Positions 48,923-60,206 of a DNA stretch of 64,000 bases are shown here, piece by piece. Made by a program: the position numbers and the translations under genes. Source of the stretch: Ideonella alba. GTDB taxonomy: Bacteria; Pseudomonadota; Gammaproteobacteria; Burkholderiales; Burkholderiaceae_C. The notes beneath the pieces are model-generated. The model was not told where the DNA came from. It worked only from the letters and a program-made list of their open reading frames with translations, and searched no databases. Position 1 is the stretch's first letter. Every line of letters starts with the position of its first letter. The stretch is from contig NZ_JAGQDF010000013.1 in NCBI RefSeq assembly GCF_018069875.1, forward strand, positions 1 through 64,000. The letters run 5' to 3'.

Positions 48923-49879
48923 CTATCTCGCGGCCGCGCCGCCCTCCGCCGCCGGCGGCCCAAACCTCTGCCCCGGCTTCCCCGCCGCCGTATACAGCGG
49001 CATCACCTTCGGCAAGGTCCCCTCGATGTCCTTGATCCGCGTCGGCCCCGCCGGGTGGGTGGACATGAATTCGGGCGGGGCGCCTTCGCTGGCCTTGAGC
49101 ATCTTCTGCCACAGGCTGATGCCGGCGCGGGGGTCGTAGCCGGCGCGGGCGGCCAGGTCCAGGCCGACCAGGTCGGCTTCGCTTTCGTCCTGGCGGCTGA
49201 ATTTCAGGGTCAGCAGCTGGCCGCCGATGTTCAGGGCGGCGTCGCCCAGGTTGCCCAGGCCCAGCAATGAACTCAGCAGGCCGGCGCCCACGCGGGTGGC
49301 TGCGGTCTTGCCCATGCGTTCGCGGGCGTGTTCGCGCAGCGCGTGGGCCACCTCGTGGCCCATGATCATGGCCACTTCGTCGTCGTTCAGCTGCAGGCGT
49401 TGCAGGATGCCGAAGTAGTAGGCGATCTTGCCGCCGGGCATGCAGAAGGCGTTGAGGTCCTTGGAGCCGATCAGGTTGACTTCCCAGCGCCACTGGGCGG
49501 CGCGGGGGTTCCAGGGGTTGGTGAAGGGGATGATGCGGTTGGCGATCGCGCGCAGGCGGATGACCTGCGGGTGGTTGTCGGGGGCCAGCGCGTTCTTGGC
49601 GGCGGCCTGGCGCTTCATCTGGCCGTACTGTTCGGTGGCGGCCTGTTCCACCTGCTCGGCCGACACCAGCTTGGTGAAGCCGCTGGTCTTGCCCACTTCG
49701 CTGCGCACGCCGTCCTGGGCCAGCGCGCCCAGCGGCGTGCCCAGCGCGGCGGCGCCGGCCAGGCCGCCGAAGACGCGGCGGCGTCGGTGCAGCGCGCAGC
49801 CGCAGCCCCGGGCGTGCGCCATTGGCGGCAGGGCGATGGTGGCGTCGGTCACCAGCAGATCATCCACGCGGTCGTTCAT
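48923..49879 (-). CDS. M48-family zinc metalloprotease with Tat-type signal
   Basis: A 318-residue exported protease. The N-terminus has RRRRVFGGLAGAAALGTPLG, a probable twin-arginine signal. The catalytic HExxH is in IMGHEVAHALREH and the third zinc ligand is in DESEADLVGLDLAARAGYDP, followed by FMSTHPAGPTRI. The family includes LoiP/BepA, which handle outer-membrane quality control. It is preceded by the AmpG-like gene on the same strand with a 31-base gap. Confidence 0.9.
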   Translation of the reverse strand: MNDRVDDLLVTDATIALPPMAHARGCGCALHRRRRVFGGLAGAAALGTPLGALAQDGVRSEVGKTSGFTKLVSAEQVEQAATEQYGQMKRQAAAKNALAPDNHPQVIRLRAIANRIIPFTNPWNPRAAQWRWEVNLIGSKDLNAFCMPGGKIAYYFGILQRLQLNDDEVAMIMGHEVAHALREHARERMGKTAATRVGAGLLSSLLGLGNLGDAALNIGGQLLTLKFSRQDESEADLVGLDLAARAGYDPRAGISLWQKMLKASEGAPPEFMSTHPAGPTRIKDIEGTLPKVMPLYTAAGKPGQRFGPPAAEGGAAAR

Positions 49880-49910
49880 CGGGCTCCCTCGGTCGTCACT
49901 CAGTGGTCAC

Positions 49911-51539
49911 TCAGTCGTCCATGGCGGCGGCGGTCGGATCGGCTTCCAGCACCTGGATCTGCGGCCGCAGCCACCACAGCATGCCCAACGCGGGCAGCGC
50001 CAGCAAGGTGGACAGCACGAAGAAGTCGGGCCAGCCGATGGATTCGGCCACCACGCCGGCCATCGGCCCCACCCAGACCCGGCCCACCGAGGCCAGCGCC
50101 GACAGCAGCGCGAACTGGGTGGCCGAAAAGCGCTGGCTGGTCAGGCTCATCAGGAAGGCCACGAAGGCGGCCGTGCCCATGCCGCCGGTCAGGTTTTCCA
50201 GCGCCACCACCAGAATCAAGCCGCCGTCCATGCGGCTGTCCTGCGCCAGCTTGACGAAGCCCCAGTCGAAGGCCGGCACCGGCAACGCGCCCAGCGCACC
50301 CTGGCCATGCGTGGCCAGCCACCAGAAGCCCAGGTTGCTGGCGGCCTGCAGCACGCCAAACACCATCAGCGCGCGCCACAGGCCCAGCTTCAGCATCAGC
50401 GCGCCGCCGGCCAGCGCGCCCAGGATGGTCAGCCACAGGCCCAGCACCTTGTTGACCAGGCCCACCTCGGCGGCGGCGAAGGCCATGCTCTTGAGCAGGA
50501 AGGGCGTCATCAGCGCGCCGGCGAAGGCATCGCCCAGCTTGTACAGCACGATGAACACCAGGAAGGCCACCGCGCCGGACTGGGCGAAGTAGCTGGCCAG
50601 GCCGGCGCGCAGGGTCTCGAAGCGGGCCCAGCGCGCCGCCGCCACGCCCAGCGGCACGGTCAGCGCGATGCCGGCCAGCAACGCCAGCAGATCGCCCCAG
50701 CGCTGCTGCAACCCGGCGGGCAGCGCGCTGCCCTGCCACAGCGGCGCCAGCAGCGCATGCGCCGCGGGCACCAGCAAGCGGTCTGTCAGCAAGTAACCCA
50801 TCGCGGCCGCGGCCAGCACGGCCAGGAAGCCCTTCAGGTCGTGGCCGCCAGGCTGGGCCAGCGGCGGCGGGGCCTTCAGCCGGGGCAGTGCCACCGCGCT
50901 GAACACCGCGGCGCCAGCCAGGATGGCGGCCATCAGGCGGTAGACCTCGGGCCAGGTCCAGCCGCCGCCCTGTAGCGCGTCGGTCCAGATCAGCGCGATG
51001 CCGCCCGAGACGATCATCGCCAGCCGGTAGCCCATGACGTTCAGCGACGCGCCCATGCCGCGCTCGCGCGCCGCCAGCAGATCGGTCTGGTAGCCGCCCA
51101 CCGCCACATCCTGCGACGCCGACAGAAAGGCCACCGCCACCGCCAGCAGCGCCAGCGTCTGCAGCGCGCCCTGCGGCGGCGTCACCGACATCGCCCACAG
51201 GCCGGCCGCCAGCAGCAGCTGTGTCAGCACCAGCCAGCCGCGGCGCCGCCCCAGCCAGGGCGGATCGAAGCGGTCCATCAGCGGCGCCCACAGGAACTTG
51301 AAGGTGTAGGGCAGGCCCACCAGGCTGAGAAAACCGATGGTGGCGATGTCCACCCCCGACTGGCTCAGCCAGGCCTGCAGCGCCTGGCCGGTCAGGGCCA
51401 GTGGCAGGCCGGAGGCAAAGCCCAGCACCGCCACCGCCAGCAGGCGCCAGGCAGCGTGCAGCCGGTCCTGGGCCGTCAGGGGCGCCGGGGCCGCCGGGGC
51501 GGAAGGGTGGGCCGGGGCGGGGGCGGCGGGATCGGGCAT
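49911..51539 (-). CDS. ampG: AmpG-like muropeptide permease (MFS)
   Basis: A 542-residue inner-membrane carrier of the AmpG family that imports anhydro-muropeptides for cell-wall recycling. It has twelve to fourteen membrane helices. The family signature shows as SGLPLALTGQALQAWLSQSG, LVGLPYTFKFLWAPLMDRFD and LLSASQDVAVGGYQTDLL-type segments. The ATG at 51539 (MPDPAAPAPAH) is preferred because the upstream extension is Arg-rich and atypical. The neighbouring M48 protease also works on the envelope. Confidence 0.87.
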   Translation of the reverse strand: MPDPAAPAPAHPSAPAAPAPLTAQDRLHAAWRLLAVAVLGFASGLPLALTGQALQAWLSQSGVDIATIGFLSLVGLPYTFKFLWAPLMDRFDPPWLGRRRGWLVLTQLLLAAGLWAMSVTPPQGALQTLALLAVAVAFLSASQDVAVGGYQTDLLAARERGMGASLNVMGYRLAMIVSGGIALIWTDALQGGGWTWPEVYRLMAAILAGAAVFSAVALPRLKAPPPLAQPGGHDLKGFLAVLAAAAMGYLLTDRLLVPAAHALLAPLWQGSALPAGLQQRWGDLLALLAGIALTVPLGVAAARWARFETLRAGLASYFAQSGAVAFLVFIVLYKLGDAFAGALMTPFLLKSMAFAAAEVGLVNKVLGLWLTILGALAGGALMLKLGLWRALMVFGVLQAASNLGFWWLATHGQGALGALPVPAFDWGFVKLAQDSRMDGGLILVVALENLTGGMGTAAFVAFLMSLTSQRFSATQFALLSALASVGRVWVGPMAGVVAESIGWPDFFVLSTLLALPALGMLWWLRPQIQVLEADPTAAAMDD

Positions 51540-51627
51540 CGGCGCGATTCTAGGAGCGGCCGCTGCGCCCCGCCGGCGGCACCGCGGCGCCTCCACCAGG
51601 GCGCGCCAGGCCGCGCACGGCGGGCGC

Positions 51628-52239
51628 TCAGTACGTGCCGAAATCGATATAGGGCAGCACCCGGTTGCTGACCGGCCCGCCGCCGCCCACCAGCTTGGTG
51701 CTGAGGATGCTCATCAGCGGCGTGTCGATGCTGTGGGGGCCACGCAGGAACGGCGACTGACCGGTCAGCACCCGGCCGGTGCGCTGGTAGGTCTGGCTGA
51801 TGTCCAGTGCAGTGCGCCGGATCTCGTAGGTGCAGCCGGCCAACAGCGGCGTCGGCGTGACCGGCTGGTGCGTGGTGTAGGGGATGCCCAGCGGCGGGAA
51901 GGCCAGCGCGGCCGGGTCGAAGGCCACGCTCAACAACACGCCCGGTGTGCAGTTGATGTCGCGGATCTGGAAGCGGTAGCGGCCCGGCGGCGTGGCGGGG
52001 CTGGTGTAGCCGACGCTGCACACCGTCATGTTGATGCGCGGGATGAAGTGGTAGCCATGCGCGTCGAGGTCGTAGGTCTCGTGGTCGGTGCCCGAACTCA
52101 GCTGCTGGGCATAGGCCGCCTGGAACGGGGTGCCGCTGATCACGCAGGGCGGCACGGCGCCAGCCTCAGCGCGGCAGGCCGGGGCGCTGACCAGCGTGGC
52201 CAGCAGGATCATCGCGGCGCGGGTGGCGGATGGGGCCAT
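51628..52239 (-). CDS. Secreted Cys-containing protein, tandem copy A
   Basis: A 203-residue protein with a signal peptide (AAMILLATLVSAPACRA). The mature part is beta-rich with the strongly conserved block PRINMTVCSVGYTSPATPPG followed by RYRFQIRDINC, a Cys in LAGCTYEIRRTAL and the end VLPYIDFGTY. It is identical in length to the next gene and clearly homologous along its whole length. I recognise no family. Duplicated upstream sequence suggests similar expression. Confidence 0.72.
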   Translation of the reverse strand: MAPSATRAAMILLATLVSAPACRAEAGAVPPCVISGTPFQAAYAQQLSSGTDHETYDLDAHGYHFIPRINMTVCSVGYTSPATPPGRYRFQIRDINCTPGVLLSVAFDPAALAFPPLGIPYTTHQPVTPTPLLAGCTYEIRRTALDISQTYQRTGRVLTGQSPFLRGPHSIDTPLMSILSTKLVGGGGPVSNRVLPYIDFGTY

Positions 52240-52536
52240 GGCCGTTCACTCGGTGTGGTGGGCGCCCTCCTCGACCCGGTGGCGGACAGACGGTCTGCTC
52301 GAAGGGAGAACAGACCCGGCCGGCAGACATGCGAGGCGCGCCCAGCGCCGGCAGCACCTGAATCGGCCGCTCTGGCACCGCGCAGCGGACGGTGGCCCGC
52401 CACGGGGTGCAGGATGCAGTGTGCGCGCCCGCGGAGGAACGGTGAAGCCCCCTGATCGAAGCCGCCGCGGCGCGGCCGGTTCGGTGGCGCGCCGGGGTGG
52501 TGTGGCAGGTGCCGGGCCCGGTCGCGGCCCGGCGGC

Positions 52537-53148
52537 TCAGTAGGTGCCGAAGTCGATGTGCGGCAGCACCTGGTCCTTGACCGGCCCGCCGCCGCCGAAG
52601 AGCTTGCTGCTGACGATGGTCATCAGCGGGGCGTTGATGCTGTTGGGCCCGCTGAGGTAGGGCGCCTGGCCGGTCAGCACCCGGCCGATCAGCTGGTTGG
52701 TCAGGCTGTAGTTCAGCGCGGTGCGCCGGATCTCGTAGGTGCAGCCGGCACTCAGCGGCGTGGGCGTGACCAGCTGGTGGGTGGTGTTGGGAATGCCCAG
52801 CGGCGGGAAGGCCAGCGAGGCGGGGTTGAAGACCACGCTCAGCAGCACCCCCGGGCTGCAGTTGATGTCGCGGATCTGGAAGCGGTAGCGGCCCGGCGGC
52901 GTGGCGGGGCTGGTGTAGCCGACGCTGCACACCGTCATGTTGATGCGCGGGATGAAACGGTACGAGTGGGTCTCGAGGTCGTAGGTCTCGATGTCACTGC
53001 CAAAGCTCAGCTGCTGCGCATAGGCGGCCTGGAAGGGCGTGCCGCTGATCAGGCAGGGGGGCGGTGCGCTCGCGTCGGCCCGGCAGGCCGGAGCCGCCGC
53101 CAGGCTGGCCAGCAGGACCATCATGGCGCGGGAGGTGGGTGTGGACAT
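52537..53148 (-). CDS. Secreted Cys-containing protein, tandem copy B
   Basis: The second 203-residue paralogue. It has a signal peptide (AMMVLLASLAAAPACRA), the same conserved block PRINMTVCSVGYTSPATPPG, Cys in NCSPGVLL and SAGCTYEIRRTAL, and the end VLPHIDFGTY. The reading frame is open far upstream but the ATG at 53148 aligns exactly with that of copy A. A GC-rich inverted repeat (GCCGGGCC and GGCCCGGC around 52513-52531) just beyond the stop may act as a weak terminator. The function is unknown. Confidence 0.72.
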   Translation of the reverse strand: MSTPTSRAMMVLLASLAAAPACRADASAPPPCLISGTPFQAAYAQQLSFGSDIETYDLETHSYRFIPRINMTVCSVGYTSPATPPGRYRFQIRDINCSPGVLLSVVFNPASLAFPPLGIPNTTHQLVTPTPLSAGCTYEIRRTALNYSLTNQLIGRVLTGQAPYLSGPNSINAPLMTIVSSKLFGGGGPVKDQVLPHIDFGTY

Positions 53149-53472
53149 GGCACTTCCTTCGACAAGAGGGGTCGCCCTCCTCGACCGGTGGACGGACGAA
53201 CGGCCCGCCGGGAGGGTGGGCGGGCCGGATGCGATGGGCGGGATGGCGAAGGGATGGGGCAGTGTGCGCTTTGGCCACCTCCTGGAGAAGCCCCCTGGAT
53301 GAAGCGCCGAGCGGGCCTGGCGGGCGTGACGGAGTGCCCGGCCCTGTCGCAAGCGGCACGCGGCGGTCACGGTCTGGCACAGCTGCCGGCCGGCCGCGGG
53401 TGGTGGCGGTGCGCGTTTGCCCGCACAATCAGGCATGGAAGCGCCGGGACTCGCGGCGCGTGGAGGACTCGC
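53149..53472. other. Intergenic region with duplicated upstream sequence
   Basis: These 324 bases separate copy B from the divergent coiled-coil gene. The left 150 bases are the duplicated upstream segment. The rest holds no convincing gene; GGAGGA at 53462-53467 is the ribosome site for the next gene. Confidence 0.5.
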
Positions 53473-54072
53473 GTGCAGTGGGCGGACATTCCCAGTTGGG
53501 CCTGGCAGGTGCTCGGCGCCTTCGGCGGCCTGGGGCTGGGTCTGGGCCTGGGCGCGTGGCACCTGCGGCGCACCAAGGCCCAGCGGCGGCCGCAGCGCCC
53601 GGCCAGTCCGCCCGCCAGCGACAGCCGCCTGAGCAAACCCGCCAGCGAGTTGCCCACCTCGGTGCTGCCCGGCGCCAGCCGCTTTGGCAGCCCGGCCGAA
53701 TCCCCGCAGCAGCGCCTGCTGGAACACCTGCGCCAGAGCAACCTGGACCTGGCGGCGCAGCTCAAGGCCAGTGCCGCCCAGCATGCCAAGCTGCTGCGCA
53801 CCCAGGATGAAGCACTGGCCGAGGCCAAGGCCGATTACGACGAGCGCGTCGAAACGCTGCGCCAGCAGCACTCCACCGAGCTGCGCCACCTGATGGCGCT
53901 GCTGGTGGAGCAGGTGGACGGCATCCACAAGGCCCACGCCAACCATGTGAAGGCGCTGGAGGCCGAGGTCGAGCGTTGGCGCCGCATGGGCCCCCATGAC
54001 AGCACCGACGAGCCCGCCACCACCACCTTCGCGAGCACCGAGCTGCTGCCCGGCCCGGCGCAGCGCCACTGA
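53473..54072 (+). CDS. Membrane-anchored coiled-coil protein
   Basis: A 199-residue protein with one N-terminal membrane helix in WAWQVLGAFGGLGLGLGLGAW, a basic Pro-rich linker, and a coiled-coil region from about residue 75 to 170 (LLEHLRQSNLDLAAQLKASA and onward). No family is recognised. The GTG at 53473 is chosen because GGAGGA lies six bases upstream and the membrane helix begins there. It is followed after 18 bases by a second gene of the same design. Confidence 0.62.
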   Translation: MQWADIPSWAWQVLGAFGGLGLGLGLGAWHLRRTKAQRRPQRPASPPASDSRLSKPASELPTSVLPGASRFGSPAESPQQRLLEHLRQSNLDLAAQLKASAAQHAKLLRTQDEALAEAKADYDERVETLRQQHSTELRHLMALLVEQVDGIHKAHANHVKALEAEVERWRRMGPHDSTDEPATTTFASTELLPGPAQRH

Positions 54073-54090
54073 CACCGCAGGAGAGCTTGC

Positions 54091-54468
54091 ATGGACCCCT
54101 TGATCGGCGCAGCCTGGCTGCTCACCGGCGCCGTGATCGGCGCGGTGGTGATGCTGCTGGTGGGCCCGGCCCGCGCCGCACGCGAGAGCCAGCGCGCCCG
54201 CGATGCGCTGGCCGATTCGCAGCAGCGCCGCGCGCTGGAAAAGCTGCGTGAGGACAACCGCGAGCTGGAAGCCCGGGTCGAGCGGCAGGAGCAGCGCCAC
54301 CTGCGCTCGATCGAGGCGCTCAAGCGCTCGCACGCCGGCGAGATCGCCGACCTGGAAGAAGACCTGAAGCAGGAGCGCGCCAAGCTGCGCGCGCTGGTCG
54401 AGGCCTCCAGCCAGGGCCACGTGATCAGCGGCACCTCGTTCGAGCCAACGCGCTTCGACGAGAACTGA
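54091..54468 (+). CDS. Small membrane-anchored coiled-coil protein
   Basis: A 125-residue protein: an N-terminal helix (IGAAWLLTGAVIGAVVMLLV) and a long charged coiled coil (residues 35-105, REDNRELEARVERQEQRH). The design recalls YhcB-like division-associated proteins, without clear sequence evidence. GGAGAGC precedes the ATG. It probably forms an operon with the preceding gene, and the two coiled coils may interact. Confidence 0.65.
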   Translation: MDPLIGAAWLLTGAVIGAVVMLLVGPARAARESQRARDALADSQQRRALEKLREDNRELEARVERQEQRHLRSIEALKRSHAGEIADLEEDLKQERAKLRALVEASSQGHVISGTSFEPTRFDEN

Positions 54469-54495
54469 CCATCCGCGCCACGGCGCAGCGGCGCG

Positions 54496-55146
54496 TCAGC
54501 CGCCGCCAGGGCGCAGCAGGTTGGCCAGCTCCACCGCCGACTTCACATTCATCTTCTCGAACAGCCGGGCGCGGTGCACTTCCACCGTGCGCACGCTGAT
54601 GTCCAGCGCATCGGCGATCAGCTTGTTCGGCTTGCCTTCCACCACCAGCTGCATCACCTCGCGCTCGCGCTCGGTCAGCTCGGCCAGCGCGCGCGCCAGC
54701 GCGCGGGCATCCTCGCGCTCGGTCAGGGCCTGCAGGCTCAAGGCCAGCGCCTGCTCCACGCGGTCGACCAGGGCGTTGTCGGAAAAAGGCTTCTCGACGA
54801 AGTCAAAGGCGCCGCGCTTGACCGAGGCCACCGCGGTGGGCACGTCGGCATGGCCGGTCAGGAAGATCACCGGCAGCAGCCGGGTCAGGCCCAGCTCCAC
54901 CAGGCGGTCGAACAGCGCCAGGCCGCTCATGCCGGGCATGCGCACGTCCAGCAGCAGGCAACTGGGCGCGCTGGGCCAGGCGCCGGCGGCCAGGCGCTGG
55001 CGCAGCATGGTCTCAAACGCCTCGGCGCTGCCATGCGCTTCCGACAGCAGGCGGCGCGAACGCAGCAGCCAGGCCAGCGCGTCGCGCACCACGTCCTCGT
55101 CGTCAACCAGATAGACCATCGGCAGGCCGAAGCGGGCGGAGTTCAT
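54496..55146 (-). CDS. FixJ/DctR-type response regulator
   Basis: A 216-residue regulator. The receiver domain has the acidic pair in VYLVDDEDVVRDAL, phospho-acceptor Asp in LLLDVRMPGMSG, Thr in IFLTGHADVPTAV and Lys in FVEKPFSDNAL. The C-terminal LuxR/FixJ helix-turn-helix is LTEREREVMQLVVEGKPNKL followed by IADALDISVRTVEVHRARLF. The start overlaps the kinase stop by four bases. The regulator likely acts on the divergent malic enzyme gene or on dicarboxylate uptake. Confidence 0.9.
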   Translation of the reverse strand: MNSARFGLPMVYLVDDEDVVRDALAWLLRSRRLLSEAHGSAEAFETMLRQRLAAGAWPSAPSCLLLDVRMPGMSGLALFDRLVELGLTRLLPVIFLTGHADVPTAVASVKRGAFDFVEKPFSDNALVDRVEQALALSLQALTEREDARALARALAELTEREREVMQLVVEGKPNKLIADALDISVRTVEVHRARLFEKMNVKSAVELANLLRPGGG

Positions 55147-57176
55147 GGCGGGGTGTCGGTGGGCTTGCGAACGGGCGTCTCGGGCACCGGCAGGGTAAAC
55201 CGGAACTCGGTGCCGCGGCCAGCGGGTTCGCCCGGCGGGGGGCCGAAATCCAGCGCGCCGCCATGCTGCTCGATCACCGTGCGGCACAGCGACAGGCCCA
55301 GGCCCATGCCCTCGGTCTTGGTGGTGAAGAAGGGCGTGAACAGGCGCGCCGCCACCTCGGGCGGGATGCCGGGGCCGGCGTCGCGCACGGTGAAGCGCAC
55401 CCAGCGCGGGTGGGTCTGCACCACCTCGATGTGCAGCACCCGCTCGGCGGCGGGCGTGGCCTCGTCCATCGCCTGGATGCCGTTGCGGGTGAGGTTCAGC
55501 AGCACCTGCTCCACCATCGTGCGATCGGCCCAGACGCGCGGCACCGGCCTGGCCAGCGTCACCTCGATGCGGGTGCCGCTCTTGCGGGCCTGCAGGCGCA
55601 CCAGCGGCAGCACGGCCTCGATGAGCTGGTCGGCGGCCAGGGCCTCGCGCGCGCCGTCGCGACGCCGCACAAAGCCGTGCACGCTCTTGATCACCCGGCC
55701 GGCGCGCTCGGCCTGCTCGGCGATGCGGGTGAGTGCCTGGCGCAGCAGGTCCTTCAGCTCGGCCGGGTCCTCGTCGGGCGCGTCCATCAGGTTCAGCGAG
55801 CCGGTGGCGTAGCTGGCGATTGCGGCCAGCGGCTGGTTCAGCTCGTGGCTCAGCAGCGAGGCCATCTCGCCCACCGTGGCCAGGCGCGCGCTGGCCTGCA
55901 GACGCTCCTGCTGCTGGCGCGAGAGCTCTTCCATGCGGCGCTCGCCACTCACATCCACCGCGGCGCTCATCCAGCCGGTGTGGCGGCCCTCGCGGTCGCG
56001 CAGCGGCGCCTCGTAGATCATCACCGGGAAGCGCTCGCCGTTGCGGCGCATGAACTGGGTCTCGAAGCCCTGGCGCTGGGCGTTGTCGTCGGCGCCCAGC
56101 TGCAGCCGCTCGGCCTGGCGGCGGCGGTAGTCGTCCACCCGCTCGGGCGGCCAGTAGGGCGGCGTGTCCTGGCCCACCAGTGCGTCGGCCTCCCAGCCCA
56201 CCATCGCGCAGAAGGCCGGGTTGACATAGGTGATGCGGCCGTCACGGTCGCGGGCGCGCAGGCCGGTGACCAGCGAGTCCTCCATCGCGCGGCGAAAGGC
56301 CAGCGCCTCGGCCACCGCGTGTTCGGCGGCGCTGCGGCGGCGGATGTCGCGCACCAGCAGGCCCACCACGCCCAGCAGGCTCAGCGACAGGCCCAGCACC
56401 AGCGCGATCGCCAGGTTGGGAATCAGGCCCGGGCGGCCGGTCACCGCGTCGGCGCGCAGCAGCAGCGACAGGCCCGGCAGGCTGACCAGCCGGGTGGCCT
56501 GGTAGACGCCCTGGCCGCGCAGGCTGCCCGCGCGCGCCAGGCGGGTGCCGTCGGGTTCGACCAGCGACAGCTCGTGCTCACCGCGGGTGCCGGCCGCCAC
56601 CTTCTCCAGCAGCTCGGGCAGCGACACGGTGGCCACCACGAAGCGCGCGCCGCCCTCGGCCGCGAAGCACAGGTCCACCACCTCCTGGCCCTGGCCGCCG
56701 GGCAGCGGCATGAAGTAGCTGCGCGAGAAGGTAGGCGTCGAGGTGCGCACCGCCTGTACGCAAGTGGGTGCCAGTTCCAGCTCCAGCGCGCGCCGGCTCA
56801 TCGCCGAGAAGGGCGTGGGGCCGTAGGGCGTGTCGGTGGCCGACAGCAGGTGCAGCTGGTCGTCACGGCGCTCCAGCCGCAGCAGCGCGTGGCGTTCGCG
56901 CAGCAGGGCCTGGGTCTCGGTGCGCCAGGCGGCATCGGAGCCATGGGTCCAGACCAGCACCTGCACCGATTCCAGCACCTGCTGGGCCTGGCGGCGCAGC
57001 TCGCCGGCCGACTGCGCGGCCACCTCGGCAGCACGGTCCTGCGCGCGGCCCGATTCGTAGTCCAGCGTCAGCCACACCAGCAGCGACTGTGCCACCAGCA
57101 GCATCAGCACCAGTGCCCCCCACAGCACGCGCGCGCGCAGTGCGGGGGTGGGCGTGGAGCCGGTGGCGGGTGGCAT
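55143..57176 (-). CDS. PAS-domain sensor histidine kinase (DctS-like)
   Basis: A 677-residue inner-membrane kinase. It has helix 1 at residues 17-37, a periplasmic sensor region of about 210 residues with one Cys, and helix 2 (LAIALVLGLSLSLLGVVGLL). A PAS domain follows (GRITYVNPAFCAMVGWEADA). The HisKA domain has LLSHELNQPLAAIASYA, and the HATPase domain shows NLTRNGIQAMDEA, RDAGPGIPPEVAARLFTPFF and GMGLGLSLCR. The periplasmic sensor with downstream PAS is typical of DctS, which detects C4-dicarboxylates. Divergence from malic enzyme supports malate or a related acid as signal, by inference. Confidence 0.9.
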   Translation of the reverse strand: MPPATGSTPTPALRARVLWGALVLMLLVAQSLLVWLTLDYESGRAQDRAAEVAAQSAGELRRQAQQVLESVQVLVWTHGSDAAWRTETQALLRERHALLRLERRDDQLHLLSATDTPYGPTPFSAMSRRALELELAPTCVQAVRTSTPTFSRSYFMPLPGGQGQEVVDLCFAAEGGARFVVATVSLPELLEKVAAGTRGEHELSLVEPDGTRLARAGSLRGQGVYQATRLVSLPGLSLLLRADAVTGRPGLIPNLAIALVLGLSLSLLGVVGLLVRDIRRRSAAEHAVAEALAFRRAMEDSLVTGLRARDRDGRITYVNPAFCAMVGWEADALVGQDTPPYWPPERVDDYRRRQAERLQLGADDNAQRQGFETQFMRRNGERFPVMIYEAPLRDREGRHTGWMSAAVDVSGERRMEELSRQQQERLQASARLATVGEMASLLSHELNQPLAAIASYATGSLNLMDAPDEDPAELKDLLRQALTRIAEQAERAGRVIKSVHGFVRRRDGAREALAADQLIEAVLPLVRLQARKSGTRIEVTLARPVPRVWADRTMVEQVLLNLTRNGIQAMDEATPAAERVLHIEVVQTHPRWVRFTVRDAGPGIPPEVAARLFTPFFTTKTEGMGLGLSLCRTVIEQHGGALDFGPPPGEPAGRGTEFRFTLPVPETPVRKPTDTPP

Positions 57177-57287
57177 GGCGGAAGTATCCGGCCGGACCGG
57201 GGACAGGGCCTACGCAGTTCCCGCAGGGCTCCGGCGCGGGGTGACTCCTACAATCCGACCCCCGATCCGCTGCGCCGAGGCTCCTGC

Positions 57288-59585
<2,298 letters not shown>

Positions 59586-59595
59586 CAACGTAAAG

Positions 59596-59617
59596 CAAGT
59601 AAGCAAATGCTTACTTG
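59596..59617. promoter_or_regulatory. Perfect 9-bp palindrome between maeB and the RNase gene
   Basis: The arms CAAGTAAGC and GCTTACTTG flank AAAT, with no mismatch. The symmetry and A/T content resemble TetR-family operators. Its place, 11 bases after the maeB stop, also allows a transcription terminator, but no T-run follows. The candidate RNase promoter begins 37 bases downstream. Confidence 0.5.
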
Positions 59618-59653
59618 AAAGGCCTTGCACTGCGCCGCCATGGTGCAGTGCAC

Positions 59654-59682
59654 TTGTGGTTTTCGCGCCAATCCGGTAGCAT
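59654..59682 (+). promoter_or_regulatory. Candidate promoter of the RNase-barstar operon
   Basis: TTGTGG at 59654-59659 is followed after 17 bases by TAGCAT at 59677-59682. Spacing is ideal and each hexamer matches four of six consensus bases. The GTG start of the RNase gene is 27 bases further on. Confidence 0.4.
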
Positions 59683-59709
59683 GACTGTTTAAGTCTTCAG
59701 GGTAAACCC

Positions 59710-60159
59710 GTGGTCTCGTGCGATCCGCTGCTGGTGGGCAGAACCTTACGCAAGTGGGGGCTCACCATCGCATCTGCGGCGGTCGTCGGTGTGGCCGCAG
59801 TGGGTGTCCTGGGGGCTGCCGCGACGGCGGCGCAGGCCCGTGAAACGGGCCCTGCGACCGACTCGGCGATGGCCACGGTCCGGCTGAGCGATCTGCCGGT
59901 CGAGGCCCGCCGCACCGACAGCCTGATCCGCGCCGGCGGTCCGTTCCCGTATGCCAAGGATGGCACGGTGTTCGGCAACCGCGAGCGACTGCTACCGCGC
60001 CAGCCCCGGGGTCACTACCGCGAATACACCGTGCCCACGCCAGGCTCGCGCGACCGGGGTGCCCGGCGCATCGTCTGCGGCGGCAAGCAAACCAGGGAAC
60101 CTGAGGCCTGTTATTACACCCAAGACCATTACGCGAGCTTTCGGCGCATCGTGCCCTGA
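59710..60159 (+). CDS. Secreted guanyl-specific ribonuclease (barnase/RNase Sa family)
   Basis: A 149-residue protein with a signal or membrane-spanning start (LTIASAAVVGVAAVGVLGAA, probable cleavage at AQA-RET). It is followed by an N1/T1-type ribonuclease domain: YAKDGTVFGNRERLLPRQP, catalytic Glu in HYREYTVPTPG, Arg in RGARRIVCGG and catalytic His in YYTQDHYASFRRIVP. Two Cys near the C-terminus (IVCGG, ACYYT) could form the RNase Sa-type disulfide. It cleaves RNA at guanosines outside the cell or in rivals. The start is GTG. The barstar-type inhibitor follows after 47 bases. Confidence 0.88.
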   Translation: MVSCDPLLVGRTLRKWGLTIASAAVVGVAAVGVLGAAATAAQARETGPATDSAMATVRLSDLPVEARRTDSLIRAGGPFPYAKDGTVFGNRERLLPRQPRGHYREYTVPTPGSRDRGARRIVCGGKQTREPEACYYTQDHYASFRRIVP

Positions 60160-60206
60160 AGCCCGCGGACGAACGACAGACATTTGAACAACGGAGGAAC
60201 GAGACC

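Larger units (their letters stand above)
51628..53305. repeat. Tandem duplication carrying two secreted-protein genes
   Basis: The units 51628 to about 52466 and 52537 to about 53305 align across the coding parts and at least 200 bases of upstream DNA. Shared upstream landmarks include CGCCCTCCTCGACC near 52268 and 53173, GCAGTGTGCGC near 52421 and 53260, and AAGCCCCCTG near 52444 and 53287. Divergence is moderate, so the duplication is not recent. Confidence 0.7.
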
